64,000 bases of DNA, taken from NCBI GenBank assembly GCA_036407095.1, contig DASWZV010000143.1, positions 372,001 through 436,000 on the forward strand, written 5' to 3'. Origin of the DNA: Gp6-AA40 sp036407095 (GTDB lineage Bacteria > Acidobacteriota > Vicinamibacteria > Vicinamibacterales > UBA2999). The translations under genes were made by a program, and so were the position numbers. This document shows positions 23,362 to 33,062 of the stretch, piece after piece. The notes beneath the pieces are model-generated. The model searched no databases. It was not told where the DNA came from and saw only the letters and a program-made list of their open reading frames with translations. The number at the start of each line of letters is the position of its first letter. The first letter of the stretch is position 1.

Positions 23362-23660
23362 CCAGCCAGAATGGCCGCCATCCGCATCGGGCTATTGACG
23401 CCGACAAGCCTTCAGTAGCCGCAACGGCGTCACTCGTGACCTACATCTTCTGGAGGGCCGACCGCCCGCGATTCCCGAGCAGCCGCTGAGTGCTACTGCT
23501 CAGTTCGGCGGACAGTAGACGCTGCGAACACAGGCACGCGGACGACGTCACCGGGAATCGCGCTCACGTCGTCACGCATCCGTCGTGTTGGCGACAGGGT
23601 TTGAGCCCGTTCAAGGCGAAACGGCCGTCCGGCGGCGTCCAGGACTTTGCCGTTCTCCTA
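23362..23660. other. gene-free stretch upstream of padR
   Basis: About 300 bases without a credible gene in either strand. It probably includes what is left of the IS element's 5-prime end, but I could not find a clear terminal inverted repeat or target duplication. No member of the intergenic word-repeat families is present. Confidence 0.5.
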
Positions 23661-23694
23661 TTGACATCGCAAAGGTGTGTGAGCACACTCATAT
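23661..23694 (+). promoter_or_regulatory. padR promoter with overlapping dyad
   Basis: TTGACA at 23661-23666 is a consensus -35. The dyad GTGTG-AG-CACAC follows (about 23677-23688), overlapping the expected -10 region, and the GTG start at 23695 comes within ten bases. PadR regulators usually bind their own promoter at such dyads, so autoregulation is likely. The mRNA would be leaderless or nearly so. Confidence 0.5.
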
Positions 23695-24060
23695 GTGGTG
23701 GCCAAAGGAGACGCCGGGGCGCCGTCGCGAGTCGATGTACTCCAGGGGACTCTCGATCTGATGGTGTTGCGGACGCTCGATACCATGGGGCCCCTGCACG
23801 GCTACGGCATTGCGCGGCGTATCGAACAGATTAGCGAAGACGCATTGAAATTGAACGAAGGCACCGTCTATGCCTCGCTGATGCGGCTCCTCCAGCGCCG
23901 CTGGATCTCGGCGAGTTGGGGCACGTCCGAGAACAATCGCAAAGCGCGCTTTTACGCCATTACTCAGGCCGGCCGCCGCCAGCTGGCTGCCGAGACGGCA
24001 AACTGGGAACGGATCGCCGCCGTGATGGCGCGGCTGATACGGCCCGAGGCACAGCGCTGA
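23695..24060 (+). CDS. PadR family transcriptional regulator
   Basis: A 121-residue winged-helix repressor. VLQGTLDLMVLRTLDTMGPLHGYGIARRI is the PadR DNA-binding N-terminal helix set; LNEGTVYASLMRLLQRRWI is the recognition helix and wing; RKARFYAITQAGRRQL closes the domain. The short C-terminal helix places it in the acidobacterial group that precedes ADOP permeases. The ATG of the permease begins two bases after this stop, so the pair is co-translated. The start is GTG GTG; no Shine-Dalgarno is visible. Confidence 0.93.
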   Translation: MVAKGDAGAPSRVDVLQGTLDLMVLRTLDTMGPLHGYGIARRIEQISEDALKLNEGTVYASLMRLLQRRWISASWGTSENNRKARFYAITQAGRRQLAAETANWERIAAVMARLIRPEAQR

Positions 24061-24061
24061 T

Positions 24062-26767
24062 ATGTGGAGCGGCATCATCGGCTTCGCCTCGCGCGTCCGG
24101 TTCGCCCTTGTGCGTTCGCGCGTCGACGACGAGGTGCGCCGGGAGTTCGAGATCCATCTCGATTTGCTTATCGAGAGATATGTCCGCTCCGGTATGAGTG
24201 CGGACGATGCGCAGCGTGCCGCTCGGCGTCAACTCGGCAACCCGCTGCTCGTGCGTGAGGAGATCTACCACATGAATAGCCTCGGATGGCTCGAGGAACT
24301 TGCGGCCGACGTTAGGTTTGCACTGCGGCAGCTTCGACGCGCACCGGCCTTCACGATCGTCGCTGTGGTCACGCTGGCGTTGGGGATCGGCGTGAACACC
24401 GCGATGTTTGCGCTCGCGGATGCGGCGTTGCTTCGGCCGCTCCCATTCGCAAGTCCAGACCGCCTGGTGCTCGTCGAGGAGCGAGGTCCGCAGGAAGACG
24501 GGCGGAGCCGGATCGAACTGCTGAACCTTCGCGAGTGGATCGCGCAGACCCGCACCGTTGAATCGATGGCTGCCGTTTGGATTCCCGCCAGCGGTGGCGG
24601 CTCGACCATCATGGGTCGGGACGGGGCACCGGAAACCGTTCCCACGCAGAGAGTCACCGCCGCATTCTTCGATGTGCTTGGTGTGAGACCGGTCGCTGGG
24701 AGGACGTTCCTGCCCCAGGATGAAGAGACAGACCAGGCGGTTGTCGTCCTGAGTGAACGCTTCTGGCGAGCGCGCTTTGGCGCCGATCCAGCGATCGTCG
24801 GACGCACGCTCAAGCTGGATGAGCGTTCCGCCGTTGTAGTTGGCGTCGTACCGGGTGCATCCCAATTCACACCTGCCATCGGTACTTCCGGACATGCGGT
24901 CAGTCCCAGCCTATGGACACTGCTACCTCCCCCCCTTCAAGTCGCAGAGGGGGCGACACGTGGTCAGTGCGGATCGTGTCGTTTCCTGCAGGTAGTTGGG
25001 CGATTGAAACCTGACGTAGCGCCGGAAGCGGCCCAATCCGAGCTTACGCTCGTAGCAGAGGCGCTCGCGGAGCGAAATCGCAGATCGAGTCGGCCGCGCC
25101 ACGTCACCGTCGTGCCATTGCGTGACGCAGTGATTGGGCGCGACGTGCGACTGACATCTTTGCTGTTCATGGGCATCGCCGGGTTCGTGCTGCTGCTGTC
25201 GTGCGCGAACGTGGCCAACATACTCCTGGCTCGCGCCATAGGCCGCACACGCGAACTGGCCGTCCGGGCGGCCATCGGCGCGGGCCGTCGGCGACTCATC
25301 AAACAACTGCTGACCGAAAGCCTCGTACTCGCAGCGCTCGGGGGTCTGCTCGGCACGGCCATCGGGGCCGCTGCGCTGTCGGCGGCGCCCTCGGTCGTCC
25401 CGTCGGGTCTGCTGCCAACGGCGGTGACCGTTGAGTTCGATGGCCGCGTCGCCCTGTTCTGTGCCGCGGCTGCGGTGTTGGTGGGCGTGCTCGCCGGTCT
25501 GGCACCAATGCGGGACGTCAGCGGTGTGTCGCTGATAGAGGCCATCACAGAGGAAAGCCGAACAGCCACTCGCGGCGGCGGAGGTATTCGATTTGTATTG
25601 GCGGCCGCGGAAATCGCTGCGGCCGTCGTCGTGTTGTGCGGCACCGGGTTGCTGCTGCGGACGCTCCTGGCAGTCGGTGATTTCGAACCGGGGTATCGCG
25701 CGGAGCCCGAGCGCGTACTCACGTTGGACTTTGTTCTGCCGGATTCGCGCTATCCCACGCCCGAGTCGAGAACGCAATTCTACGATGCGGTCGAGCAACA
25801 CATATCAGGGCTCGCTGATGTCCGCAGCGCCGCGTGGGCAACGACGGTTCCCCTCGGGGGCTCACAGATTGGACGGCAGTCGTTCGCGATTGTCGGCGAT
25901 GCTCCAGTACCGGACGAGAGTCGTTCGGATGCGAATATGCAGATTGTCAGTGTCTCCTACTTTCGAACGATCGACCTGGCGATCATATCCGGAAGGCGCT
26001 TCACCGATGACGACCGCAGCAATGGCGTGCCGGTGTGCATCGTCAACGAAGCCTTCGTCCATCGTTATCTGCGTGGGAGGAATCCGCTCGGGACGCACGT
26101 GGAGGTCAGTGCCGCGTCTGGGCCCGTCGTTCGCGAAATCGTTGGCGTTGTTCGGCAGGTGAAGGAACGGCCGGACGAACGTGAGGATTTCGTCCAGGTG
26201 TATGTACCGCTTCATCAGGTCCCGCACAACGAGGCGTATCTGCTCGTACGCGGCCAGCGAGACGCGGCGTCGCTTGCGCAAGCCGTGCGTCAAGTCGTGG
26301 GACGCGTTGATCCAGGACTGCCGGTCAGGAATGTGGTGACGTTGGCACAGGTGGCGCAGGATGCGACGTCACGTTACTCGTTCCGTGCGGTCCTGGCCGC
26401 AGCGTTTGGCGGCCTGGCGCTGCTGCTCGCCATGGTCGGCGTCTTTGGCGTGTTGGCGTACTCAGTCGAACAGCGGACGCGTGAGTTCGGTGTCCGGATG
26501 GCCCTGGGTGCCACAACAGGAGCCGTATTGCGGCTTGTCCTCAGCAACGCTGGCCGAGTGATTGCGGCCGGTGTCGCGACCGGACTTGCTGGTAGCGCGG
26601 CACTGGCCCATGCGATCTCGGCGTTTTTGTTCGGCGTGCAGCCGATGGATGCCGCCACGTTTGTCGGCGTTGCTGTCGTCGTGATGGTGACCGCTGCACT
26701 CGCCACGGTGGCGCCGGCGCTGCGGGCCACAGGTGTCGATCCTGTGGTGACACTGCGGGGTGAGTGA
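24062..26767 (+). CDS. ADOP-type duplicated MacB/FtsX permease
   Basis: A 901-residue permease. Residues 1-80 are the ADOP-specific N-terminal domain (DDEVRREFEIHLDLLIERYV, DAQRAARRQLGN). Then come two MacB_PCD/FtsX halves: helix ALRQLRRAPAFTIVAVVTLAL with GIGVNTAMFALADAALLRPL, a periplasmic domain, and FtsX bundle 1 (about 355-475; RTRELAVRAAIGAGRRRLI). The second half includes bundle 2 (about 775-900; EQRTREFGVRMALGATTGAV) and ends VDPVVTLRGE. This is the 'acidobacterial duplicated orphan permease' arrangement with no ATPase next to it. It probably uses an ATPase in trans; cargo unknown. Confidence 0.93.
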   Translation: MWSGIIGFASRVRFALVRSRVDDEVRREFEIHLDLLIERYVRSGMSADDAQRAARRQLGNPLLVREEIYHMNSLGWLEELAADVRFALRQLRRAPAFTIVAVVTLALGIGVNTAMFALADAALLRPLPFASPDRLVLVEERGPQEDGRSRIELLNLREWIAQTRTVESMAAVWIPASGGGSTIMGRDGAPETVPTQRVTAAFFDVLGVRPVAGRTFLPQDEETDQAVVVLSERFWRARFGADPAIVGRTLKLDERSAVVVGVVPGASQFTPAIGTSGHAVSPSLWTLLPPPLQVAEGATRGQCGSCRFLQVVGRLKPDVAPEAAQSELTLVAEALAERNRRSSRPRHVTVVPLRDAVIGRDVRLTSLLFMGIAGFVLLLSCANVANILLARAIGRTRELAVRAAIGAGRRRLIKQLLTESLVLAALGGLLGTAIGAAALSAAPSVVPSGLLPTAVTVEFDGRVALFCAAAAVLVGVLAGLAPMRDVSGVSLIEAITEESRTATRGGGGIRFVLAAAEIAAAVVVLCGTGLLLRTLLAVGDFEPGYRAEPERVLTLDFVLPDSRYPTPESRTQFYDAVEQHISGLADVRSAAWATTVPLGGSQIGRQSFAIVGDAPVPDESRSDANMQIVSVSYFRTIDLAIISGRRFTDDDRSNGVPVCIVNEAFVHRYLRGRNPLGTHVEVSAASGPVVREIVGVVRQVKERPDEREDFVQVYVPLHQVPHNEAYLLVRGQRDAASLAQAVRQVVGRVDPGLPVRNVVTLAQVAQDATSRYSFRAVLAAAFGGLALLLAMVGVFGVLAYSVEQRTREFGVRMALGATTGAVLRLVLSNAGRVIAAGVATGLAGSAALAHAISAFLFGVQPMDAATFVGVAVVVMVTAALATVAPALRATGVDPVVTLRGE

Positions 26768-26942
26768 CGGATGCGACTGGCGCTGAACCGGTGGACGTAC
26801 GGTGCCTCGCGCCGGCGAGTCTTTTCGACAATGGGTGATGCCCTTCTCCCGCCGCTCGAAGAAGCCGTGGCGAATGGTAGGTCGCCGAACTCAATACTCC
26901 ACCGGTCGGAAGAGCCGGTGATCCGGGTTCCCGATAGAGGCG

Positions 26943-27042
26943 GCACTTTGTCGCCGTGCAGGAGCAACTCGGACTCAAGCTACAACCCGCCGGCCGGTCG
27001 CTTGAGTTCGTCGGTACCCACAACCGGATTACTCCCAGGTAG
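26943..27042 (+). pseudogene. possible C-terminal remnant of a TIGR03435-like secreted protein
   Basis: In one frame the DNA reads HFVAVQEQLGLKLQPAGRSL before a TAG at 27040-27042, with a TAG just upstream as well. FTAVQEQLGLKLEPA is, from memory, the near-invariant end of the soil-associated TIGR03435 family. The final residues diverge. It is too short to be certain. Confidence 0.35.
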
Positions 27043-27162
27043 TCGCCCAGCGTTGACCTATCCAGAACGGCGCCGAGGGGTCTTGCGCCAGATGCGGCTA
27101 TTTATGAGATGGCTTCTAGTTTTCGTTTCCTCAAATCCGCGAACGTGGCACCGGCAGCTCCG

Positions 27163-27232
27163 TGTACCAAGGATCTTGGACCAGAGGACGGACCAAGAAC
27201 CCAGCACCAAGCACCAAGGACCCAGGACGCGC
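27163..27232. repeat. ACCAAGG-word array
   Basis: Words ACCAAGGATC, TTGGACC, GGACGGACCAAG, CCAGCACCAAGCACCAAGG and ACCCAGGACG follow one another; GTACCAAGGATCTTGGACC forms a local hairpin. It is the same word family as 57222-57272. Only one long arm is present. Confidence 0.6.
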
Positions 27233-27258
27233 GCTACACCGACGTTCACTCCGTGTAA

Positions 27259-27583
27259 TCAATTCTCCGTTCCCTCCGTCGTCTCGATCGGAGCGAGCAG
27301 ATCTTCGAGGAAGAAGGCCGACAGCGCCGCCCGGCCAGTCAGCCCGGCTTTCGTGTACAGCGCGGCCGCCTGCGCGCGGATCGTGCGCTCGCTCGTCGCG
27401 CGCTCGGCAATCTCCTTCACGCTGAGCCCCTCGAGCAGGAGCCGGGCAACCTCGCGCTCGGCATCGGTGAGATTCCAGCGTGAGAACTGCTCGTCGATGG
27501 CCTGGCCCAGCCCTGTTCAGCAGCGTCCGCGACTCCGCGCGCCATCGCTGTCCCTGCAGCTGTGCGACCTCGAGGTCGCGCAT
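27259..27583 (-). pseudogene. LuxR-type helix-turn-helix regulator with a one-base frameshift
   Basis: Minus-strand reading gives MRDLEVAQLQGQRWRAESRT-LLN, then a shift. In the next frame it reads LGQAIDEQFSRWNLTDAERE, VARLLLEGLSVKEIAERATS, ERTIRAQAAALYTKAGLTGR and ALSAFFLEDLL. The second part is a complete LuxR/FixJ DNA-binding domain. Removing a single A in AACAGGGCTGGG (near 27512) restores the frame to NGLGQAIDEQ. The last codons (ETTEGTEN) are ACGGAGGGAACGGAG repeat DNA. An indel in the assembly is the alternative to a true frameshift. Upstream sequence belongs to a different gene fragment, so the N-terminal region is also missing or very short. Confidence 0.7.
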
Positions 27584-27598
27584 GAGGGTCAGTTGCTC

Positions 27599-27805
27599 TT
27601 ACTCCATGAACGGATAGAAGAGCCATTCGCCGTTTCGTACGTAGGTTCCGAACATCGACGTTGCGACGCCTGTTCCGCGATCGCGAAGATGCGGCGGCTC
27701 GGACGATTGAGGCGTGGCTTCCTGACCTGCCACACGCGCAGCCGAACACAGCAGCATGAGGATCGCCTGTGCCCCACACGGCGACGAGAACCTGCGCATG
27801 ACCAT
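27599..27805 (-). pseudogene. N-terminal fragment of a secreted protein
   Basis: Reads as 68 residues: a hydrophobic leader (AQAILMLLCSAARVAGQ) and a mature start ending FGTYVRNGEWLFYPFME, then TAA. The FGTYVRNGEWLFYPF stretch resembles the first strand of outer-membrane beta-barrel proteins. The gene stops where the LuxR fragment's region begins, so it is likely a truncation by rearrangement. It could be an intact tiny secreted protein, but the abrupt end argues against it. Confidence 0.45.
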
Positions 27806-27914
27806 CGTGTCCTTCCGGGCTCACGCTAGGCCGCGCTGGTAACGCGTCTATTGGCTTTCTGTCGTACGACGGGCAGTCATGGGATAATTCGCGTCCGAAG
27901 AGGGATCCAACGAG

Positions 27915-28369
<455 letters not shown>

Positions 28370-28373
<4 letters not shown>

Positions 28374-30640
28374 ACGCCGTCGTCAACGTCAGCCGGCGTC
28401 AGTTCCTCGGCGGCCTCGTCTCGACCGGCGCGTTCGTGCTCGCGGCTCGGGTGCTGCCGGAGTCGGCCTGGGCGCAGACACCAATCGGCGGCTTCAAGAC
28501 CAAGGCCGACACCGCGCCGCTCAACCCGAGCGTCTATCTGGGCATCGAGCCGGATGGCACGGTCTTCATCGTCACGCATCGCTCCGAGATGGGGACCGGC
28601 ATTCGCACCTCGCTGCCGCTCGTCGCCGCAGACGAGCTCGATGCCGATTGGAGCCGCTGCCGGATCGAGCAGGGCATCGGCGACGCGCGTTACGGCGATC
28701 AGAACACCGACGGATCGCGATCGGTCCGCGATTTCTATGAGGCGTTCCGGCGTGCGGGCGCGTCTGCGCGGTCGATGCTCGTCAGCGCGGCGGCCGCGCA
28801 GTGGAACGTGCCGGTCGCGTCGTGCGTGGCTCGCAATCATGAAGTGTTTCATGAGGCCAGCGGCAGGAAGCTCGCGTATGGCGCGCTCGTGCCGGCCGCG
28901 GCGAAGCTGCCCGTGCCCAAGCCCGAGCAGCTGCAGTTCAAGCCGAAGAGCGCGTGGAAATTCGTCGGCAAGGACACCTCGATCTACGACCTGCCCAACA
29001 TCGTGACCGGCAAGGCGCAGTTCGGTCTCGACGTCTATCGCGATGGGATGGTCTTCGCGTCGGTCGAGCATCCCCCCGTGCTTGGTGGCACGGTGAAGAG
29101 CCTCGATGACAAAGAGACGCTCGCTGTGAAGGGCGTGCAGCAGACGGTGGCGATCGATCCGTTCAAGCCGCCGCATCTGTTCCAGCCGCTCGGCGGCGTC
29201 GCGGTGATCGCCAGCAGCACGTGGGCGGCGCTGCAGGGCCGCAAGCGTCTGAAGGTCGACTGGAACGACGGCCCGCATGCCGTGTTCGAATCCGAGGCGT
29301 TCAAGCAGGAGATGCTCAGCACCGTTCAGAAGCCGGGCAAGGTGTTCCGCAATCTCGGCAACGTCGACACCGAGTTTGCCAAGGGCGGCAAGGTGATCGA
29401 GGCGACGTATCACACTGCGATGGCCGCGCACGCGTCGATGGAGCCTCCCGCGGCGGTCGCCGAGTTCCGCGATGGCAAGGCCACGATCTGGTGCCCGACG
29501 CAGAACCCGCAGGCCGTGCAGGATGCGGTGTCGGCGGTGCTCGGCGTCGACAAGAAGGATGTCGTCTGCCACGTGACGCTGCTCGGCGGCGGCTTCGGCC
29601 GCAAGTCGAAGCCTGATTACGCGGCGGAAGCGGCCGTCCTCTCCAGGAAGCTTGGCAAGCCCGTCAAGGTGATCTGGACGCGCGAGGACGACATCCGCTT
29701 CGACTACTACCACACGACCGCGGCCGTGTACCACAAGGCATCGGTCGACGCGAAGGGCAGGCCGACCGCGTGGCTGCATCGATCGGTGTTTCCGCCGATC
29801 GCCTCCACGTTTGCGCCCGGCGCGCGCGAGCCTCTCAGCTTCGAGCTGGATCTCGGGCTCACCGATCTGCCGTACGACGTCGCGAACATTCGTGCCGAAA
29901 ACGGACCGGCCGACGCGCACGTCCGCATTGGATGGTTCCGTGCGGTCAGCAACAACTTCCACGCGTTCGCGGCGCACAGCTTCGCCGACGAGATGGCGCA
30001 GTCGGCCGGGCGCGACTCGCTCGAGTATCTGCTCGATCTGCTCGGTCCAGGGAAGGTGATCGATCTCAAAGGGCAGGGCGTCGACTACTCGAACTACGGC
30101 GCGCCGTACGACAAGTACCCGATCGATACGCGGCGATTGAGGCGCGTTCTCCAGATCGCCGGCGAGAGGGCCGGGTGGGGCAGGAAGAAGGCGGGCAACG
30201 GATGGGGCCTCGGCGTTGCCGCGCATCGCAGCTTCAACACCTACGTGGCCTCGGTCGTCGAAGTCGAGGTCGACAACCGCGGCATGGTGAAGGTGCCGCG
30301 CATCGAGCAGGTGGTCGATGCGGGCGTGATCGTCAATCCCGATCGCGTGAGGTCGCAGCTCGAAGGCGCGGCGGTGATGGCCGTCGGTCTGGCGCGGACC
30401 GGTGAGATCACGGCGGCCGGCGGCCGGATCAAGCAGAGCAACTTCCACGACTTCCAGGTAGCACGCATGGGCGATGCGCCTTACCAGGTCAACGTGCACT
30501 TCGTCGACAGCGATGCGCTGCCGACCGGCGCCGGCGAGCCGGGACTGCCGCCGGTGCTGGCCGCGTTCGCCAATGCGATCTTCGCTGCAACCGGGAAGCG
30601 GGTGAGGGAACTGCCGCTGTCGAAGACGAAGCTGGTGTGA
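28370..30640 (+). CDS. iorB: molybdopterin-binding subunit of an isoquinoline-oxidoreductase-type hydroxylase
   Basis: A 756-residue catalytic subunit. It has a twin-arginine signal (VSRRQFLGGLVSTGAFVLAA, RR at 9-10), so the complex is exported folded to the periplasm. MoCo-binding stretches of the xanthine dehydrogenase family are visible: CHVTLLGGGFGRKSKPDYA, VRIGWFRAVSNNFHAFAAHS, and the final GAGEPGLPPVLAAFANAIF region with the active-site Glu. Length fits the single-chain IorB-like group. It overlaps the iron-sulfur subunit by four bases. Electrons probably go to a cytochrome; no cytochrome is adjacent. A MoCo-sulfurase-like gene is found at 57273. Confidence 0.92.
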
Positions 30641-30756
30641 GAAGAAATGCAAAATGCGAAATGCAAAATGCAAAAATGCAAAAATGCAAAAGGAGAGCGC
30701 CGAAAGCATCGAGCAACCCTTTTTGAATTTTGCATTTTGAATTTTGCATTCTACAT
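30641..30756. repeat. TGCAAAA-word inverted repeat
   Basis: The left arm starts right after the iorB stop: AAATGCAAAATGCGAAATGC and AAAAATGCAAAAATGC words (30646-30693). Right arm 30717-30752 is TTTTTGAATTTTGC, ATTTTGAATTTTGC words. Spacer is about 24 bases. Confidence 0.8.
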
Positions 30757-30780
30757 ACACGATTCAGAGAGGAGCTTGCT

Positions 30781-32013
30781 ATGAACAGGCTGGCCCAGGG
30801 CGCGATTCTCCTCCTGCTGGTCGTCAACCTCAAAGCGGCGCCGCCGGCGACGCTCACGAACGCCGGCGCGACGTCGCTCTCTCAGTTCTTCAGCGAGGTC
30901 GTCGCCCGCGGTGACGTGCCCGGGATCGTCGCTATCGTCGTCACGCCGGACAAAGTGCTGTATCACGAAGCGTTCGGGAAGATGAACGACGCGAAGAACG
31001 TCCCGATGGCCAAGGACGCGATCTTCGCCATCGCCTCGATGACCAAAGCGGTGACCTCAGTTGGCGTGATGAGGCTGGTCGAAGAGGGCAAGCTGGGTCT
31101 CGACGATGACGTGTCGAAGTACTTGCCGCGTCTGAAGAATCCGCAGGTCTTCAGCAAGGTGGACGCGAAAGCTGGCACCTACGAGACCCGTGCGGCGTCG
31201 CGCGGGATCACCATTCGCCAGCTGCTGACGCATACGTCAGGCATCGGCTACTCGTGGTCCGATCCGAGCCTGGCGGTCGCTCAGAAGAAGACCGGCGCGA
31301 CCAACGACTCGGAACTGCCGCTCGTGAACGATCCCGGCATGCAGTGGACCTACGGTGCCAGCACGAGGGTGCTGGGCGAGGTCATCGAGAAGATCACGGG
31401 GCAGAAGATCGACGCCTATCTCGAGGCGCGCGTGCTCGGACCGCTCGGCATGCGCGACACGACCTACACCGTGCCGAAGGAGAAGACGGTCCGGGTCGTG
31501 ACGCGGCATCAGAAGGCCGACGGCAAGATCACCGAGATCCCGAATCCCGAGGTGATTCCGCCGACGATTCGCGGCGACGGTGGTCTCTACTCGACAGCGA
31601 GCGACTACGCCCGCTTCGTGCAGATGGTGCTGAACAGAGGACAGCTTGGCGGGACGCGCCTTCTCAAGGAAAGCACGATCGCAGAGATGTCGAAGAATCA
31701 GATCGGCACGGTCAGGGTCCGTCTCCAGCCGACCGCCGATGCGTTGCGATCGAAGCCGTACCCGCTGGGAGCCGGGGAAGACACGTGGGGTCTCGGCTTT
31801 CAGATCGCGGCGCCGAAGTCGCCGAACCCGTCGATGCGGAGCCCCGGCAGTCTGAGCTGGGCCGGCATCAACAACACGTTCTACTGGATCGATCCGCAGA
31901 AGCAGGTGGGCGCCGTCATCCTGATGCAGATGCTGCCGTTCTACGATGAAGCGGCGATACGGACGTTGCGGGGGTTTGAAGAGCGAGTGTACAAGAATCT
32001 GAACGAGAACTAG
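30781..32013 (+). CDS. secreted serine hydrolase (beta-lactamase class C / EstB type)
   Basis: A 410-residue protein with a signal peptide (MNRLAQGAILLLLVVNLKAA). The class C fold is clear: Ser86-Met-Thr-Lys89 is the SxxK nucleophile motif, Tyr191 in WTYGASTRVLG is the YxN-equivalent, and the third motif lies in the SWAGINNTFYWIDP region. RQLLTHTSGIGY is a family hallmark. Such proteins act as esterases, D-amino-acid peptidases or beta-lactamases; no specific substrate is inferable. GAGAGGAG precedes ATG 30781. The 5-prime UTR contains the TGCAAAA array. Confidence 0.92.
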   Translation: MNRLAQGAILLLLVVNLKAAPPATLTNAGATSLSQFFSEVVARGDVPGIVAIVVTPDKVLYHEAFGKMNDAKNVPMAKDAIFAIASMTKAVTSVGVMRLVEEGKLGLDDDVSKYLPRLKNPQVFSKVDAKAGTYETRAASRGITIRQLLTHTSGIGYSWSDPSLAVAQKKTGATNDSELPLVNDPGMQWTYGASTRVLGEVIEKITGQKIDAYLEARVLGPLGMRDTTYTVPKEKTVRVVTRHQKADGKITEIPNPEVIPPTIRGDGGLYSTASDYARFVQMVLNRGQLGGTRLLKESTIAEMSKNQIGTVRVRLQPTADALRSKPYPLGAGEDTWGLGFQIAAPKSPNPSMRSPGSLSWAGINNTFYWIDPQKQVGAVILMQMLPFYDEAAIRTLRGFEERVYKNLNEN

Positions 32014-32126
32014 GAATCGGGAATCAGGAATCAGCCGTGTCCAGGACTCCGCCCTAGCCAGGAAGGCTTCAGCCTTCTTCCTGATTCCCTATACCTTGCC
32101 CAGAACTGCTTCCTGCTTCCTGCTTC
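32014..32126. repeat. GAATCAGG-word inverted repeat between convergent genes
   Basis: Left: GGAATCGGGAATCAGGAATC (32015-32034). Right: CTTCCTGATTCCC (32078-32090) and CTTCCTGCTTCCTGCTTCC (32110-32127). The spacer has an AGGAAGGCTTCAGCCTTCTTCC hairpin in two halves. It begins at the serine hydrolase stop and ends at the stop of the opposite gene. Related to 55759-55864 and the single arm at 42526-42581. Confidence 0.7.
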
Positions 32127-33047
32127 CTACTTTCCACCCAATTCAGCATACAGCTGTCCGATGAATCGATCGGCGCTTCCAGCAACATTCCCCGTCTTCT
32201 CGTCGAAGTCTTTCGTCAGCTTTGCGGCGATGATCTGCTGCTGGTTCTGACCGCTGGCGATCGCCTTCTGCACGCGATCGCGCAGGGTGAGCGCCATGTC
32301 GCGATGCGCGACCAGGCCGGCGCGGTTGGTGATGTCGCCGTGCCCGGGCAGCACTTTCGTGTTCGGTCCCGCGGCTTCGATCAGCGTGCTGAGGCCTTCG
32401 AGAATCCCTTTCAGCGTTCCGCCGTTGGCGCGATCGATGTTCGGGAATCCGGCTGAGCGGAACACATCACCCGTCATCAGGACGTCGGCGGCGGGGAACT
32501 TCACCGCCGTGTCGCCGTCGGTGTGGGCGTTCGGGAGCGGGATGAGTTCGATCGCTTCGCCGTTCATGTAGACCGTCGTGCGCGAGTCGAACGTGATGAC
32601 CGCGAGTGCCGCCGGCGGCGCCGGCGCCGGCGTCGCGCCACCTGCAGCGGGAGCCGACGGCTTGGCCAGTCGCTGGCGCAGCATCGGCCGCGACATCAGC
32701 GTGACGCCCGCCTTGGCGAAGTTTTCGTTGCCGCCGGTGTGATCGCCGTGGACGTGCGTGTTCACCAGAAATCGCAACGGCGCCGAGGGGGCGACCTGTT
32801 TGATCGCGGCGAGCAGCTTCTCGCTGAGCGGCGCGAACTGCGAGTCGACGATGAAGACGCCGTCGGGACCGGCGAGCACGCCCATGCGGCCGCCCTGGCC
32901 GTCGAGCGCCCAGAGGTTCGAACCGACTCGCGTCGTGACGATCTTGACCTGACTGAAGTCCTGCTGTCCCTGAGCTGCCGCCGGCGCGGCGACCGCCACG
33001 GCGGCCAGGATCACTGCCCCCAGGACAGACTGCATACGTGCGTTCAT
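32127..33047 (-). CDS. secreted metallo-beta-lactamase-fold hydrolase
   Basis: A 306-residue protein with a signal peptide (cleavage after APAAAQ). Zinc motif His98-x-His100-x-Asp102-His103 (NTHVHGDHTGG), later His in PNAHTDGD, Asp in MTGDVF and His in LPGHGD, so a complete dinuclear site. An Ala/Pro-rich insertion (SAPAAGGATPAPAPPAA) interrupts the core. The family includes class B beta-lactamases and QuiP-like and soxH-like hydrolases; activity cannot be assigned. AAGGAG (33052-33057) supports ATG 33047. A paralogue lies at 39056-39904. Confidence 0.9.
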   Translation of the reverse strand: MNARMQSVLGAVILAAVAVAAPAAAQGQQDFSQVKIVTTRVGSNLWALDGQGGRMGVLAGPDGVFIVDSQFAPLSEKLLAAIKQVAPSAPLRFLVNTHVHGDHTGGNENFAKAGVTLMSRPMLRQRLAKPSAPAAGGATPAPAPPAALAVITFDSRTTVYMNGEAIELIPLPNAHTDGDTAVKFPAADVLMTGDVFRSAGFPNIDRANGGTLKGILEGLSTLIEAAGPNTKVLPGHGDITNRAGLVAHRDMALTLRDRVQKAIASGQNQQQIIAAKLTKDFDEKTGNVAGSADRFIGQLYAELGGK

Positions 33048-33062
33048 GATGCCGCTCCTTCT

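Larger units (their letters stand above)
26768..27258. other. gene-free decayed stretch after the ADOP gene
   Basis: About 490 bases without an intact gene. It holds a short remnant of a secreted-protein C terminus (26943-27042) and an ACCAAGG-word array (27163-27232). The rest shows no convincing coding pattern on either strand. Together with the two remnants downstream this is a decaying patch about 1 kb long. Confidence 0.6.

Noticed and set aside
26771..27829. A plus-strand open frame of about 350 codons after the ADOP gene
   Set aside because: It crosses two remnants on the minus strand and repeat DNA, and its translation has no domain or bias; it is a chance frame.
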